From Gigantopelta aegis (Eukaryota; Mollusca; Gastropoda; Neomphalida; Peltospiridae), in assembly GCF_016097555.1 (NCBI RefSeq), contig NC_054704.1, positions 50,913,000 through 50,976,999 on the forward strand: a DNA stretch of 64,000 bases, given 5' to 3'. The first letter of the stretch is position 1; each line of letters starts with the position of its first letter. The translations under genes were made by a program, and so were the position numbers. Below are positions 23,411-36,190 of the stretch, one piece after another. A model generated the notes under the pieces. It was not told the origin of the DNA. It did not search any database and saw only the letters and a list, made by a program, of their open reading frames with translations.

Positions 23411-23926
23411 TTACACGCTTTTGGTTTTCATGTTAGGTATACAATGAAATATATAAAATAAAAAATTACCTACATGTATAAAAGTATTACATTCACAAAC
23501 AGTATAAAAGAAAAGTGACAACTAGTATGCTTTTAGACAAGAGAGTGCCTTAACTTATAATTTTTATGCCAAACTAATACACTTATCAATATTAATTAAA
23601 TCTTTAATGTATGCTTCTTTAACATTACAAAGTATTTTAATCAGCTGTTGCTGTTCCGATAATTATGATACAGACTACCCACACAAGCTACTATTTTTGA
23701 TACACAGCTGTAGAACATACTTGGTTCTTCATACCCCAACCGAATAGCACTGGTTGGAACAAGAAAACAATGTATATTTATAGGGTTAGCGTTAGAAATT
23801 TCGTATCCCAGGCGAACCATCGACCATCGAAATAAATCTAAACACAAAGTTTAATATTATTTCACTTTGTATATATTAAACAAAGGCCTACACCTATGTT
23901 GTAATCTGACGTTTTAAGCCTTTATT

Positions 23927-24128
23927 ACAGAATGGGCATTTTTTTATTACAAAATGGGCACCTATTTATTATTACAAAATGGGTCCGATTTTATTACAAA
24001 ATGGGTACCTACGTTTATTACAGAATGGGTCGTTTTTTATTACAAAATAGGTACATATTACAAAATGGGTCGTTTTTTATTACAAAATGGGTACATATTA
24101 CAAAATGGGTCGTTTATTACAAAATGGG
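23927..24128. repeat. irregular TTACAAAATGGGT tandem repeat
   Basis: The motif TTATTACAAAATGGGT recurs about nine times at 18-30 base spacing with variable linkers (CATTTTT, ACCTA, ACATA). The open frame over it (MG..L.QNG repeats) is a product of the repeat. It abuts the Tc1 fragment at 24130. Confidence 0.85.
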
Positions 24129-24129
24129 C

Positions 24130-24345
24130 CTCAACAGACGTCCTTACGTCGGATGCGTTTTAACGCAACGTCATCGTCTAAATCGGGCACGTGTACACAC
24201 TCGTTGGATACGGCGACGCTGGAATACCGTTCTTTTTTCGGATGAATCCAGATTTTCTTTACAACGTGGTGATGGCAGGGTGCGTTTTTACCGTAGGAGA
24301 AATGAACGCTATGCTGACTGTTGTGTTCTTGAACGAGATTGTAAA
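24130..24345 (+). pseudogene. Tc1/mariner transposase middle fragment
   Basis: Encodes LNRARVHTRWIRRRWNTV, VLFSDESRFSLQRGDGRVR and VRFYRRRNERYADCCV. The FSDESRF block carries the first catalytic Asp of the DDE triad of Tc1 elements, and the following RRRNERYAD segment is typical. The N-terminal DNA-binding part and everything after CVLERD are missing, so it is an inactive internal fragment. The copy at 690-1196 begins at the homologous RRRGERVA, so the two fragments overlap slightly and are separate copies of one family. Confidence 0.88.
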
Positions 24346-24415
24346 ATTTTGTGTAGTAATCTACTTATGAAAACACAAACATGGAAATGCACATTTTCTT
24401 GTGTTAACCTTTAGA

Positions 24416-27400
24416 CTACTGGATTAATTTTTGACAAAAACCACGTTGAGTGTGTACAAGTTTATAATTTATACTCACATATATTCACTTAAATATTTTA
24501 TAAATATATAAAATAAAGTTGATATTTGAATCGGCAAGTATAATTTTCGTGGATTTTTCAAATTTTAACAATATTTTAGATCAGTTAAAGGACTACATTT
24601 ATCAAAACATAATTCACTATTGTTTGGTATCTACGTATACCTTTTACAATATATATGAAGTATCAATAAAATAATGTATCTGAAAAGGTTAAAGTGCATG
24701 ACTGATTGTGTTAATGGAAAGCGGGTCATGTAACTAAAGTCTGGGGACTGCAAATGTCTTCAGGGTGGATGAATTAAAAGCATAGGACTGGCTTTTCTTC
24801 CCAGTGCGAGCTTCAACTCCGCAATGTTTTACCAAGAGTGGTGGTAGTGGTGGTGGTGGTGGTGGGGGGGGGGGGGGGGCTCTACCACAAAGGGGGTGGG
24901 GCTCTACCACAAAGCTACATAACAAGGATAAATCTCAAATGAACAAGGATCAATCTCTAATGAACATACGAGTGAATTTACCTTCACTGTGTGCAAGGTC
25001 AACCATTTTGAAGAACACTGTTTGTCTGTTACATTCCATGGGATCTCTCGTTGACATTCGACTCCAACTAGGAAAAAAGTGTAAATTGTGGCTGAAAGAT
25101 ATTTACTTAAACAAAGGTTTTCTTGTTAGCAACATGTTAAATCACAAGAGAAAAAACTCTTTTTTGGGGGGTCATATTTTCTGTTCATAAGATTCAAATT
25201 AGCTTTAACGTACAGCTGAAGTAGAAATGAACTGGAGAAAAGGTACATAGAAAGAAATTCATAAATGCATAATTATAATGCTAATATGTTTGATTCCAAA
25301 TTAAAGGTTTAATGTCCATAAAAGTGCCATTACATGTAGCTAGAAATATGGTATAATGCTGAAGAGAGAAACATGCAGCATCAAAGTGACTGTTTCACAA
25401 TGATCAACAGTTCCACGAGAGTACAAACCATATGCTAGGGAGTGGAAGGGCATTCATGTTGGCATACTCTTTTAAACGTACAAAAACGTCAATCTACTTC
25501 ATTGATGTACACTATTAGGAGAAGGTGGGTGGGCAGTGTTAGCAAAACAGAGTATGCTTTGTATATTTGTGAAAATGCTGACAATTGTGTCCCACCACTT
25601 AGATAACTGAAATAAATGCATTACTTGTCTCGTAAGATGGCATGATACCAGATGTGAATTTTAAGTTGATCGTAGTTTGAAGATGGTCCATCCTGAAATC
25701 AAAACAAAAGCAACAGCAGCATATCAGGATCACAATAAAATAAATATAAAGGTGCAGATCTAAAAGATGGGGTGCTGGAGCGACACTAACCCACCCCGAG
25801 ACTTGGAGGTGCACCTGAAATCCAGTGTTTAATGCATAAATATAATTATTTCATTTTTGTGTGGGATGTGGCTGATTGTCGTATGTGTTACTATCACTAA
25901 TCGCCTGTCCAAGGAGAAGTGCATATAAGAGATTCCAAGGTGATTTACTGGTTAGGAGTAACCTACGTGGTGGTGCTTGCTGTGGCTTTCTTTGTTTATA
26001 TCAACAGACCAAATATTGAAATTACCAAGCAGCCATAATTTAAAATGTGCCAAGGTGCCAGGAAATAATAAAACAATTCCTTTCCAATTTGATGTTAGGT
26101 AGTGTAATATTTTCGTTGGAAGGGGTTTTCTGGGGAATGTTGCCTTTGACGTCACGGACACAGGTTATTCTGGTGGACCCTTCTGTCTCACTACACAGAT
26201 GACTTCTGGGTGAGAGTTGATTGATGACGGTCCACTATAGTTCCTAATTGTGACACATGTTATGGTTTACATATTCACTTCCAGGAAATGGTGAAGAATT
26301 AAAACAATATGTATGTTTAATGGTAAGCCTTCTGGCTGTATTTTGCCCATGTTATTTTGTAATATTGTGCATTGACCTTTTGGGACAAGGGTGTATAGCG
26401 CAAGAGACAGAGGGAGTGAATCGGTTAATGAACCACCTGTTTCGGACTGGTACTACAACCAGATGCGGTCATACAACAAAAAATTGAGAAGGAAATGTTC
26501 TCAATCTTGGGAGTGAAAATAAATACGATATAATTTGTGTTCGCAATGGTGTATGTTGTTAGTGCCAATGAGAACCCTTTCTACCTTAATCTTCATTTGA
26601 AGTTGGGCAATTTAACATGGGTTTCAATGGCAGATGACATCTGTGTAGTGAGACCTAAACAAAATCTTTCTGTGAAACATAGCGTAGTGAAAAGTGACGA
26701 GTTGTTCCAATTGTAACTAAATGGAAAGTAAAGACGTACATGATCGAGGTGTTCCAACTGAACCTACGAATACATTTACGTGGCCGAGGTTTTCTGAATA
26801 CATAATCAAAACCGGCCAAGGCATTCCGAATGGTTTTAGACTGTTCGATAGACTGGGGAAGTAATCGCTATTATGTCCTATATGTGTTTGGTTGCACAGA
26901 TACTAATAGGAAACCAATTGAAAACAATAAATCAAAAATAACTTTCCGATCTCTTACAAACATTAGTTTGCATTTTTATACATAATACAATATACAGAAA
27001 TTTTCGGTTGCCAGACGAGTGACACGTGATAAGGTTTTGACTTGCCTGACGCTATTTTGATCGGGCGACCGTAAAGTGCACACCCTGACAAAGTGAAATA
27101 TTAATTGTGTGGTTTTAGTGTTTACATGAATGATTTTCTTCAGTAGTTCAGATACAAATGAAAAGGTTAATGGGCAACAATGTCCAAACAAGAATCTCAG
27201 ATGAGCAATTTTCGTAGCTTTATATAAATATGAAAATATACTTTTTGTGTGCAGGACCAACTTAAAAGCTACCAGGCGAAAATAAAAATTAGGTTTGTTT
27301 GTCCTAACCCGATCAACCCATGAAAATCGACACATGTCAACATCTTTTTTTACCTCTTTTGGGGAAGAATGTTTTTGTTAATATTTAACCAATTTGACAA

Positions 27401-28312
27401 TGTAGGCTTAAACAAGAATAATATATAATATAATGTAGATGATATTTGTCAAACATTTTAAAACCTCAATATAATTTAACAAAAATGTATTAATGTCAGT
27501 TTGGATTCATTGGAAATTAGAAATTCTGTAAATGCTATTCATAGTAACGAGAACACTATTTTCCCACGACAGTGGCACAAGATCTAGTACACCGCGGTGC
27601 ATGTTCGTAATACATGGTACATGCTCTTGTGACAGGCAAAATGGGTTTTAAACTAAATCAATCTTACGGTAGCTGCACAGATACCTTCGCGTGAGCCAGT
27701 TGAGGCTATGTATATTGGCATGCTTTGACAGTCACAAAGTTAATACTAGCAGTCATTTTGTCCGATATTAGATACAGTCGCTAGAGTGTCATCGCATTTG
27801 CTATTAATAGACCAGATTCAGTCCGAAAGAAGCTATACAAGTGTTGAACTCCGCAGAGAATCCGTAATCGGCCAACTTATTCTGATTGGCTTGGAAAAGC
27901 GGTGAGAGAGATTTTTCATGACAGAATTCTACAATTTTTTAAATATATTTTGTTTTCATCAGTGTCATTAATTTGCATCGGTATATAATATAATAATCTA
28001 ATAAACTACCCATAAAGGTTTTGTGACGTGCTTCAAACACTGAATATCATGACTCAGGAGTTTGAGAATTTCAGCAAACTTACGTGAATTGTAAATATGT
28101 CGATGGCGTACTAATGCAGGAAGCATTTTATAACGAAAGTACAAAATGTAGGTGATGGCCGTGAAGGAAATAGCTGGACACATTGAACGATGGAGCAAAA
28201 GCTGGTTAGAACATTACCATCAAGCACATATGACGTGCATCTAGGTCAGGGATTTCACACTGCACAGTTTTCCAAAACACTGATGATATTAGCCAACATA
28301 CGTTTGATGAGT
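24416..28312. other. noncoding, repeat-derived stretch
   Basis: Holds a dispersed repeat (24470-24600, related to 12750-12870), a GGT/G-run microsatellite (24838-24880) and a SINE remnant (about 25858-25950, GTGGGATGTGGC then AGTGCATATAAGAGATTCC). I looked on the minus strand for NUP133 exons following 29687 and found none. Confidence 0.5.
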
Positions 28313-28955
28313 GATTACAGCTTTTGCACGAACGATCCGTTTATGTTGATATTCAATTGGTTTTGCATAACCTACCGACGAACAACAAAATCGTTTGTGC
28401 CAAATTCTATGCACTGCAATTTATTTTTTGTTCCACCCGCTAAACGAAATTTGAAATAATTAAGTCATAGGTAATCCCGAATGTTTTTATGTGTAGCTTT
28501 TTACATTTAAAACATGTTTAAGATAAGATATTGTTTAAAAAAAATTAAGAAAAAGTAGGACATATCTTTATTTTGTTAGGGAGATGGGGGGACAGAACTC
28601 TTGCTATGGCTAAAACTCAGAACAGTCCCTTTAATTTCCGAACAGCATATGATTTTGTGCACGTAGCGAAATGATCAAAGGGAACATGTAACTATGTTAC
28701 TAAACTTTTTCAAGACTTCTAAACACAGCGTCAATTTTGTATCACTGCGGTGCCAACTTTTTATCGACTGTGATGCTAATTTCAAACGGATACACTGTAT
28801 CTTTTTCACACCGGCAATGTAGGCTCATTTAAATAAAATAAAAATTGACGAAGGATTACAGCTTTTGCAAGAACGATCCATCATTTATGTTGATATCGGT
28901 TTTGCATAACCGACAGATGAACGACAAAATTGTGCGTGCCAAATTTTATGCCCTG
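28313..28955. repeat. two direct copies of a ~100-base element end
   Basis: A segment starting GATTACAGCTTTTGCACGAA with GGTTTTGCATAACC occurs at 28313-28425 and again at 28853-28955 in the same direction, with substitutions and small indels. The second copy directly adjoins the transposase remnant at 28957-29391, so the segment is probably that element's terminal noncoding region, duplicated. Confidence 0.7.
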
Positions 28956-28956
28956 G

Positions 28957-29391
28957 TTACCGTTGAGAATGGTGTGGTCTCATGTTGTCGTCTACATAGA
29001 CCAGTCTGGCAGCAAGATGATATGACCAGTGGATCATTCTCCATGATCTCAGGATCCAGTTAAAGTTTGCCCATTGGTATCTGATTGACGATCTCACAGC
29101 ACAGGACACACCATACTTCACTTCAAACCTGCTCATATGAGTGGATTTCTCTGCGTCCATGATGACAAATGTCTATGGGTCATTCAGTTCTCCTTCAGAA
29201 AAGAGCTTGTGGCAAAGGGTTGTTGCCTAATCAAATGGAACATTAGTCTGTCAATGTTTCTGTGCCAATCTACTGTTAACTGAATGGTGGCAACCAAGTT
29301 GACGACCAACAGCTCTGTAGGAAATTCCTGTATTACTCATGACTATTATCCACCATTTTTCACCATCAGATAATCTTTTATGAGCCATGTT
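28957..29391 (-). pseudogene. Tc1/mariner deletion derivative
   Basis: On the minus strand the start at 29391 reads MAHKRLSDGEKWWIIVM and continues SYRAVGRQLGCHHSVNSRL, the paired helix-turn-helix DNA-binding region of a Tc1-like transposase. After stops and frameshifts the sequence jumps to a short piece with DDNMRPHHSQR, resembling the QDNARPH catalytic segment. The central catalytic domain is largely deleted. It is a dead internally deleted copy that may still be mobilised in trans if its ends are intact. Confidence 0.75.
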
Positions 29392-29686
29392 GAACAAGAA
29401 TTAATTTGTACATGAATTTAGGGTTGACCAGTTGTGTGTGGCTTGTTTCATGTGCACGTTTTTCATGACAGAACCTCAAGTAAACATTAACATCTTAGTT
29501 ATGGATATCTGTATGTATCATTATCAAAATGATTTTACCAATTACAATGATTAACCTTTTAAGGGGCACTTAACTTTCTTCCCGGTGTATATTTACCAAT
29601 GTATAAAGTGGCTGTTATTTGTAAACATTATTTGTATATCAGTAGAGGTGTCATTAAAGCCCCACCCAATGTTTGAACACATACAC

Positions 29687-29809
29687 CAAGATAGTTGTCC
29701 GAGTTGATATCGTGAAGCCAGCTGAGGTACTTGTTGTTATCGGAGTTGAGGAACATCTGTAGTTCTTCACTCTGTATGCCAGGCTAACACAGCAGGCAGC
29801 CTCGCTTTC
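29687..29809 (-). CDS. NUP133: NUP133 exon on opposite strand, with in-frame TAG
   Basis: On the minus strand the acceptor is TTCTTTGCAG|GAAAGC and the donor CTTG|GTGTATG, 123 bases. Joined to phase 1 of exon 21329-21368 it reads KEGKRGCLLC, stop, PGIQSEELQMFLNSDNN and KYLSWLHDINSDNYL. This matches [20 protein letters not shown] and HLSWLHEINSQELEKA of vertebrate NUP133. The stop TAG (29784-29786) stands where the family has Gln, so CAG to TAG explains it. The strand is opposite to the other eight exons, yet the phase fits perfectly, which points to an inverted contig or a genomic inversion. No further NUP133 exon was found toward 22726. Confidence 0.88.
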
Positions 29810-29841
29810 CTGCAAAGAACAAAACACACAATAGTACAAAA

Positions 29842-30228
29842 AGAAAGAAAGAAATGTTTTATTTAACGATGCACTCAACACATTTTATTTACGGTTATAT
29901 GGCATCAGACATATGGTTAAGGACCACACACATTTTGAGAGGAAACCCGCTGTCGCCACTATATGGGCTACTCTTCCGATTAGCAGCAAGGGATCTTTTA
30001 TTTGAGCTTCCCACAGGCAGGATAGCACAAACCATGGCCTTTGTTGCACCAGTTATGGATCACTGGTCAGTGCAAGTGGTTTACACCTACCCACTGAGCC
30101 TTGCGGACCACTCACTCAGGGTTTGGAGTCGGTATCTGGATTAAAAATCCCATGCCTCAACTGGGATCCGAACCCAGTACCTACCAGCCTGTAGACCGAT
30201 GGCCTACCACGACGCCACCGAGGCCGGT
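29842..30228 (-). mobile_element. full-length tRNA-derived SINE
   Basis: Same GGCCTCGG-headed family as 11638-12032, in reverse. It has a 15-base target duplication beginning CACAATAGTACAAAA (29827 and 30229), so the boundaries are exact and the insertion is fairly young. Confidence 0.94.
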
Positions 30229-30368
30229 CACAATAGTACAAAACACTCTCAGCTCATCCTGCCTCTACAGCTAACTTACACATCAGTGTTAAAATGCTTA
30301 ATAAATGGACTGATACATATTAACAAAACTAGCAGTCCACTCAGTTTTGTTTGGAAACATGCGAGGAG

Positions 30369-30481
30369 CTGGGCCCCGTTCCACGAAGCGATCTTAGCCC
30401 TAAGATTACCGTAAGTGCATAGCTACCCTATGCACTTAAGTTGATCTTAGGGCTAAGATCGCTTCGTAGAACGGGGCCCAG
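30369..30481. repeat. 113-base palindromic MITE
   Basis: CTGGGCCCCGTTCCACGAAG at the left is inverted at the right end (CTTCGTAGAACGGGGCCCAG). The arms continue through GCGATCTTAGCCCTAAGAT for about 50 bases each, with a small loop around GTGCATAGCTACCCTATGCAC. It is an almost perfect hairpin. Confidence 0.9.
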
Positions 30482-31504
30482 GTTTAGCTTGCTGATAGAG
30501 TGCTAGTCTGAGATGCTACGAGTGGCAGGATCACTTACCCTCAATGGACTTCAACACACACACACACAGGACAACACCTACCATGATCACTCTATTTTCA
30601 GAAAGCACTGGTATCCAATAGCTTACATATACATTGTGTACATGTACTGCTAAACTCACTAATTTCAATTATAAAAGTCTGCTAGTCAAAACCACAAAGC
30701 TTCTGACTTCAATTGGTTCTCGATCTCAAACCCCTTTATCTATAAAGACTAATATTACTGAGCTCTAGTACGATAAGGTGACCATGTTTTTTTGGTTTGA
30801 ATTAATCACTCTTACCACATGTTTTATTTTGTCAGTCATCTTCCTCACAATACTGTTGATGCTGTTGTAGATATATATATATATATCTCATATTCAGATG
30901 CACATAAAAATGTATGACTGCGCACGAGTTAATGAAGAATCAACCGAATTGCTGAACTATTTCAAATTGCAGGTTAATTCAGCAATAAAATAACAGAGTA
31001 TTACATTATATACAATGATGGTCGAAATAACAACCTACTATTTATTTTTATTTTTTAAATTGTACCGTAAAATAGTGTACATTATTCCTTCAAAGCAACA
31101 CAGCATTCTTTGAATAACACCCATTTTTTAAATAACCAAATATTCATGGCACCAAAATTATCAAACAAATATTCATTTCATTTCTCCACACAGGCACCTA
31201 ACTGAAACCAGTGGGTTATTTTCTCAAAGGCTTTGGTATGTGCTGCAATGTACATGTATCTTGTCTGCATACTAGTATATGGTGGCAACAGGTGTTTTAT
31301 TTAAATCTCAAGTGTTGCAATAACTGTATGTTAAACACTTAAAGGCCTTTAAGTAATACAAGGGGCTGTCATTAAATATATAAATTCATTTTCTTATTTC
31401 CAGAAAATCTGTCCCCTTCAAAACAACAACAAAAATCCCCACAGAAACCCCCAACAAATTAGTTCATACTGGATATAGAGAAAAGTTATTTTTAAAAATA
31501 CCAT
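30482..31504. other. noncoding stretch
   Basis: Short (CA)n and (TA)n runs at 30552-30567 and 30870-30886; nothing else recognised. Confidence 0.5.
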
Positions 31505-34500
31505 AACACCATCATAAACATGTAAGACAGAGACAAGATACACAAACATGTAAGACAGAGACAAGATACGCCATCATGTAAGACAGAGACAAGATACACC
31601 ATCATAAACATGTAAGACAGAGACAAGATACACCATCATAAACATGTAAGACAGAGACAAGATACGCCATCATAAACATGTAAGACAGAGACAAGATACG
31701 CCATCATAAACATGTAAGACAGAGACAAGATACACCATCATAAACATGTAAGACAGAGACAAGATACACCATCATAAACATGTAAGACAGAGACAAGATA
31801 CACCATCATAAACATGTAAGACAGAGACAAGATACACTATCATAAACATGTAAGACAGAGACAAGATACACCATCATAAACATGTAAGACAGACAAAATA
31901 CACCATCATAAACATGTAAGACAGAGACAAGATACACCATCATAAACATGTAAGACAGAGACAAGATACACCATCATAAACATGTAAGACAGAGACAAGA
32001 TACACCATCATAAACATGTAAGACAGAGACAAGATACGCCATCATAAACATGTAAGACAGAGACAAGATACACCATCATAAACATGTAAGACAGAGACAA
32101 GATACACTATCATAAACATGTAAGACAGAGACAAGATACACACCATCATAAACATGTAAGACAGACAAAATACACCATCATAAACATGTAAGACAGAGAC
32201 AAGATACGCCATCATAAACATGCAAGACAGAGACAAGATACACCATCATAAACATGTAAGACAGAGACAAGATACACCATCATAAACATGTAAGACAGAG
32301 ACAAGATACACCATCATACACCATCAAAACATGTAAGACAGAGACAAGATACACCATCATAAACATGTAAGACAGAGACAAGATACACCATCATAAACAT
32401 GCAAGACAGAGACAAGATACACCATCATAAACATGTAAGACAGAGACAAGATACACCATCATAAACATGTAAGACAGAGACAAGATACACCATCATAAAC
32501 ATGTAAGACAGAGACAAGATACACCATCATAAACATGTAAGACAGAGACAAGATACACCATCATAAACATGTAAGACAGAGACAAGATACACCATCATAA
32601 ACATGTAAGACAGAGACAAGATACACCATCATAAACATGTAAGACAGAGACAAGATACACTATCATAAACATGTAAGACAGAGACAAGATACACCATCAT
32701 AAACATGTAACATGTAAGACAGAGACAAGATACACCATCATAAACATGTAAGACAGAGACAAGATACACCATCATAAACATGCAAGACAGAGACAAGATA
32801 CACCATCATAAACATGTAAGACAGAGACAAGATACACTATCATAAACATGTAAGACAGAGACAAGATACACCATCATAAACATGTAAGACAGAGACAAGA
32901 TACACCATCATAAACATGTAAGACAGAGACATCATAAACATACAGAGACAAGATACACCATCATAAACATGTAAGACAGAGACAAGATACATCATATCAT
33001 AAACATGTAAGACAGAGACAAGATACATGTAAGACCATCATAAACATGTAAGACAGAGACAAGATACACCATCATAAACATGCAAGACAGAGACAAGATA
33101 CACCATCATAAACATGCAAGACAGAGACAAGATACACCATCATAAACATGTAAGACAGAGACAAGATACACAAACATGTAAGACAGAGACAAGATACACC
33201 ATCATAAACATGTAAGACAGAGACAAGATACACCATCATAAACATGCAAGACAGAGACAAGATACACCATCATAAACATGTAAGACAGAGAAGACAGAGA
33301 CAAGATACACCATCATAAACATGCAAGACAGAGACAAGATACACCATCATAAACATGCAAGACAGAGACAAGATACACCATCATAAACATGCAAGACAGA
33401 GACAAGATACACCATCATAAACATGTAAGACAGAGAAGACAGAGACAAGATACACCATCATAAACATGTAAGACAGAGACAAGATACACCATCATAAACA
33501 TGTAAGACAGAGACAAGATACACTATCATAAACATGTAAGACAGAGACAAGATACACCATCATAAACATGTAAGACAGAGATACACCATCATAAACATGA
33601 TACACCATCATAAACATGTAAGACAGAGAAGACAGAGACAAGATACACCATCATAAACATGTAAGACAGAGACAAGATACACAAACATGTAAGACAGAGA
33701 CAAGATACACCATCATAAACATGCAAGACAGAGACAAGATACACCATCATAAACATGCAAGACAGAGACAAGATACACCATCATAAACATGTAAGACAGA
33801 GACAAGATACACCATCATAAACATGTAAGACAGAGACAAGATACACCATCATAAACATGTAAGACAGAGACAATACAAACATGTAAGACAGAGACAAGAT
33901 ACACCATCATAAACATGCAAGACAGAGACAAGATACACCATCATAAACATGTAAGACAGAGACAAGATACACCATCATAAACATGCAAGACAGAGACAAG
34001 ATACACCATCATAAACATGTAAGACAGAGACAAGATACACCATCATAAACATGTAAGACAGAGAAAATACACCATCATAAACATGTAAGACAGAGACAAG
34101 ATACACCATCATAAACATGTAAGACAGACACAAGATACACCATCATAAACATGTAAGACAGAGACAAGATACACCATCATAAACATGTAAGACAGAGACA
34201 AGATACACCATCATAAACATGTAAGACAGAGACAAGATACATAAACATGTAAGACAGAGACAAGATACACTATCATAAACATGTAAGACAGAGACAAGAT
34301 ACACCATCATAAACATGTAAGACAGAGACAAGATACACCATCATAAACATGTAAGACAGAGACAAGATACACCATCATAAACATGTAAGACAGAGACAAG
34401 ATACGCCATCATAAACATGTAAGACAGAGACAAGATACGCCATCATAAACATGTAAGACAGAGACAAGATACGCCATCATAAACATGTAAGACAGAGACA

Positions 34501-36190
34501 AGATACACCATCATAAACATGTAAGACAGAGACAAGATACACTATCATAAACATGTAAGACAGAGACAAGATACACTATCATAAACATGTAAGACAGAGA
34601 CAAGATACACTATCATAAACATGTAAGACAGACAAGATACACCATCATAAACATGTAAGACAGACAAGATACACCATCATAAACATGTAAGACAGAGACA
34701 AGATACACCATCATAAACATGTAAGACAGAGACAAGATACACACCATCATAAACATGTAAGACAGAGACAAGATACACCATCATAAACATGTAAGACAGA
34801 GACAAGATACACCATCATAAACATGTAAGACAGAGACAAGATACGCCATCATAAACATGTAAGACAGAGACAAGATACACCATCATAAACATGTAAGACA
34901 GAGACAAGATACACCATCATAAACATGCAAGACAGAGACAAGATACACCATCATAAACATGTAAGACAGAGACAAGATACACCATCATAAACATGTAAGA
35001 CAGAGACAAGATACACCATCATAAACATGTAAGACAGACAAGATACACCATCATAAACATGTAAGACAGAGACAAGATACACCATCATAAACATGTAAGA
35101 CAGACAAAATACACCATCATAAACATGTAAGACAGAGACAAGATACACCATCATAAACATGTAAGACAGAGACAAGATACGCCATCATAAACATGTAAGA
35201 CAGAGACAAGATACACCATCATAAACATGTAAGACAGAGACAAGATACACCATCATAAACATGTAAGACAGAGACAAGATACGCCATCATAAACATGTAA
35301 GACAGAGACAAGATACACTATCATAAACATGTAAGACAGACAAGATACACCATCATAAACATGTAAGACAGACAAGATACACCATCATAAACATGTAAGA
35401 CAGAGACAAGATACACCATCATAAACATGTAAGACAGACAAAATACACCATCATAAACATGTAAGACAGACAAGATACACCATCATAAACATGTAAGACA
35501 GAGACAAGATACACCATCATAAACATGTAAGACAGACAAAATACACCATCATAAACATGTAAGACAGACAAGATACACTATCATAAACATGTAAGACAGA
35601 GACAAGATACGCCATCATAAACATGCAAGACAGAGACAAAATACACCATCATAAACATGTAAGACAGAGACAAGATACACCATCATAAACATGTAAGACA
35701 GAGACAAGATACGCCATCATAAACATGTAAGACACACAACATACACCATCATAAACATGTAAGACAGAGACAAGATACACCATCATAAACATGCAAGACA
35801 GAGACAAGATACACCATGATAAACATGTAAGACAGACAAGATACACCATCATAAACATGCAAGACAGAGACAAGATACACCATCATAAACATGTAAGACA
35901 GACCAAATACACCATCATAAACATGCAAGACAGAGACAAGATACACCATCATAAACATGTAAGACAGAGACAAGATACGCCATCATAAACATGTAAGACA
36001 GACAAAATACACCATCATAAACATGTAAGACAGACAAGATACACTATCATAAACATGTAAGACAGAGACAAGATACGCCATCATAAACATGTATGACAGA
36101 GACAAGATACACACCATCATAAACATGTAAGACACACAACATACACCATCATAAACATGTAAGACAGAGACAAGATACACTATCATAAAC
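31505..36190. repeat. 34-base minisatellite, about 135-140 copies
   Basis: The unit is ACACCATCATAAACATGTAA then GACAGAGACAAGAT. Variants include GTAAGACAGACAAGAT (minus GA), TATCAT for CCATCAT, ATACGCC for ATACACC, and GCAAGAC for GTAAGAC. A few units are truncated or partly duplicated. Because 34 is not a multiple of 3, every strand-frame cycles through a 102-base repeat, producing spurious 60-75-residue open frames (VYLVSVLHVYDG). The array starts and ends abruptly. Copies are so uniform that the true length is probably uncertain. Confidence 0.97.

Noticed and set aside
24804..24925. Gly-rich or Pro-rich protein at 24.8 kb
   Set aside because: Produced by a GGT/G-run microsatellite; no continuing coding signal.
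31505..36190. Repetitive membrane-like proteins (VYLVSVLHVYDG repeats) on the minus strand
   Set aside because: They arise from reading a 34-base repeat in a 102-base cycle, end at every unit irregularity and appear in all frames.
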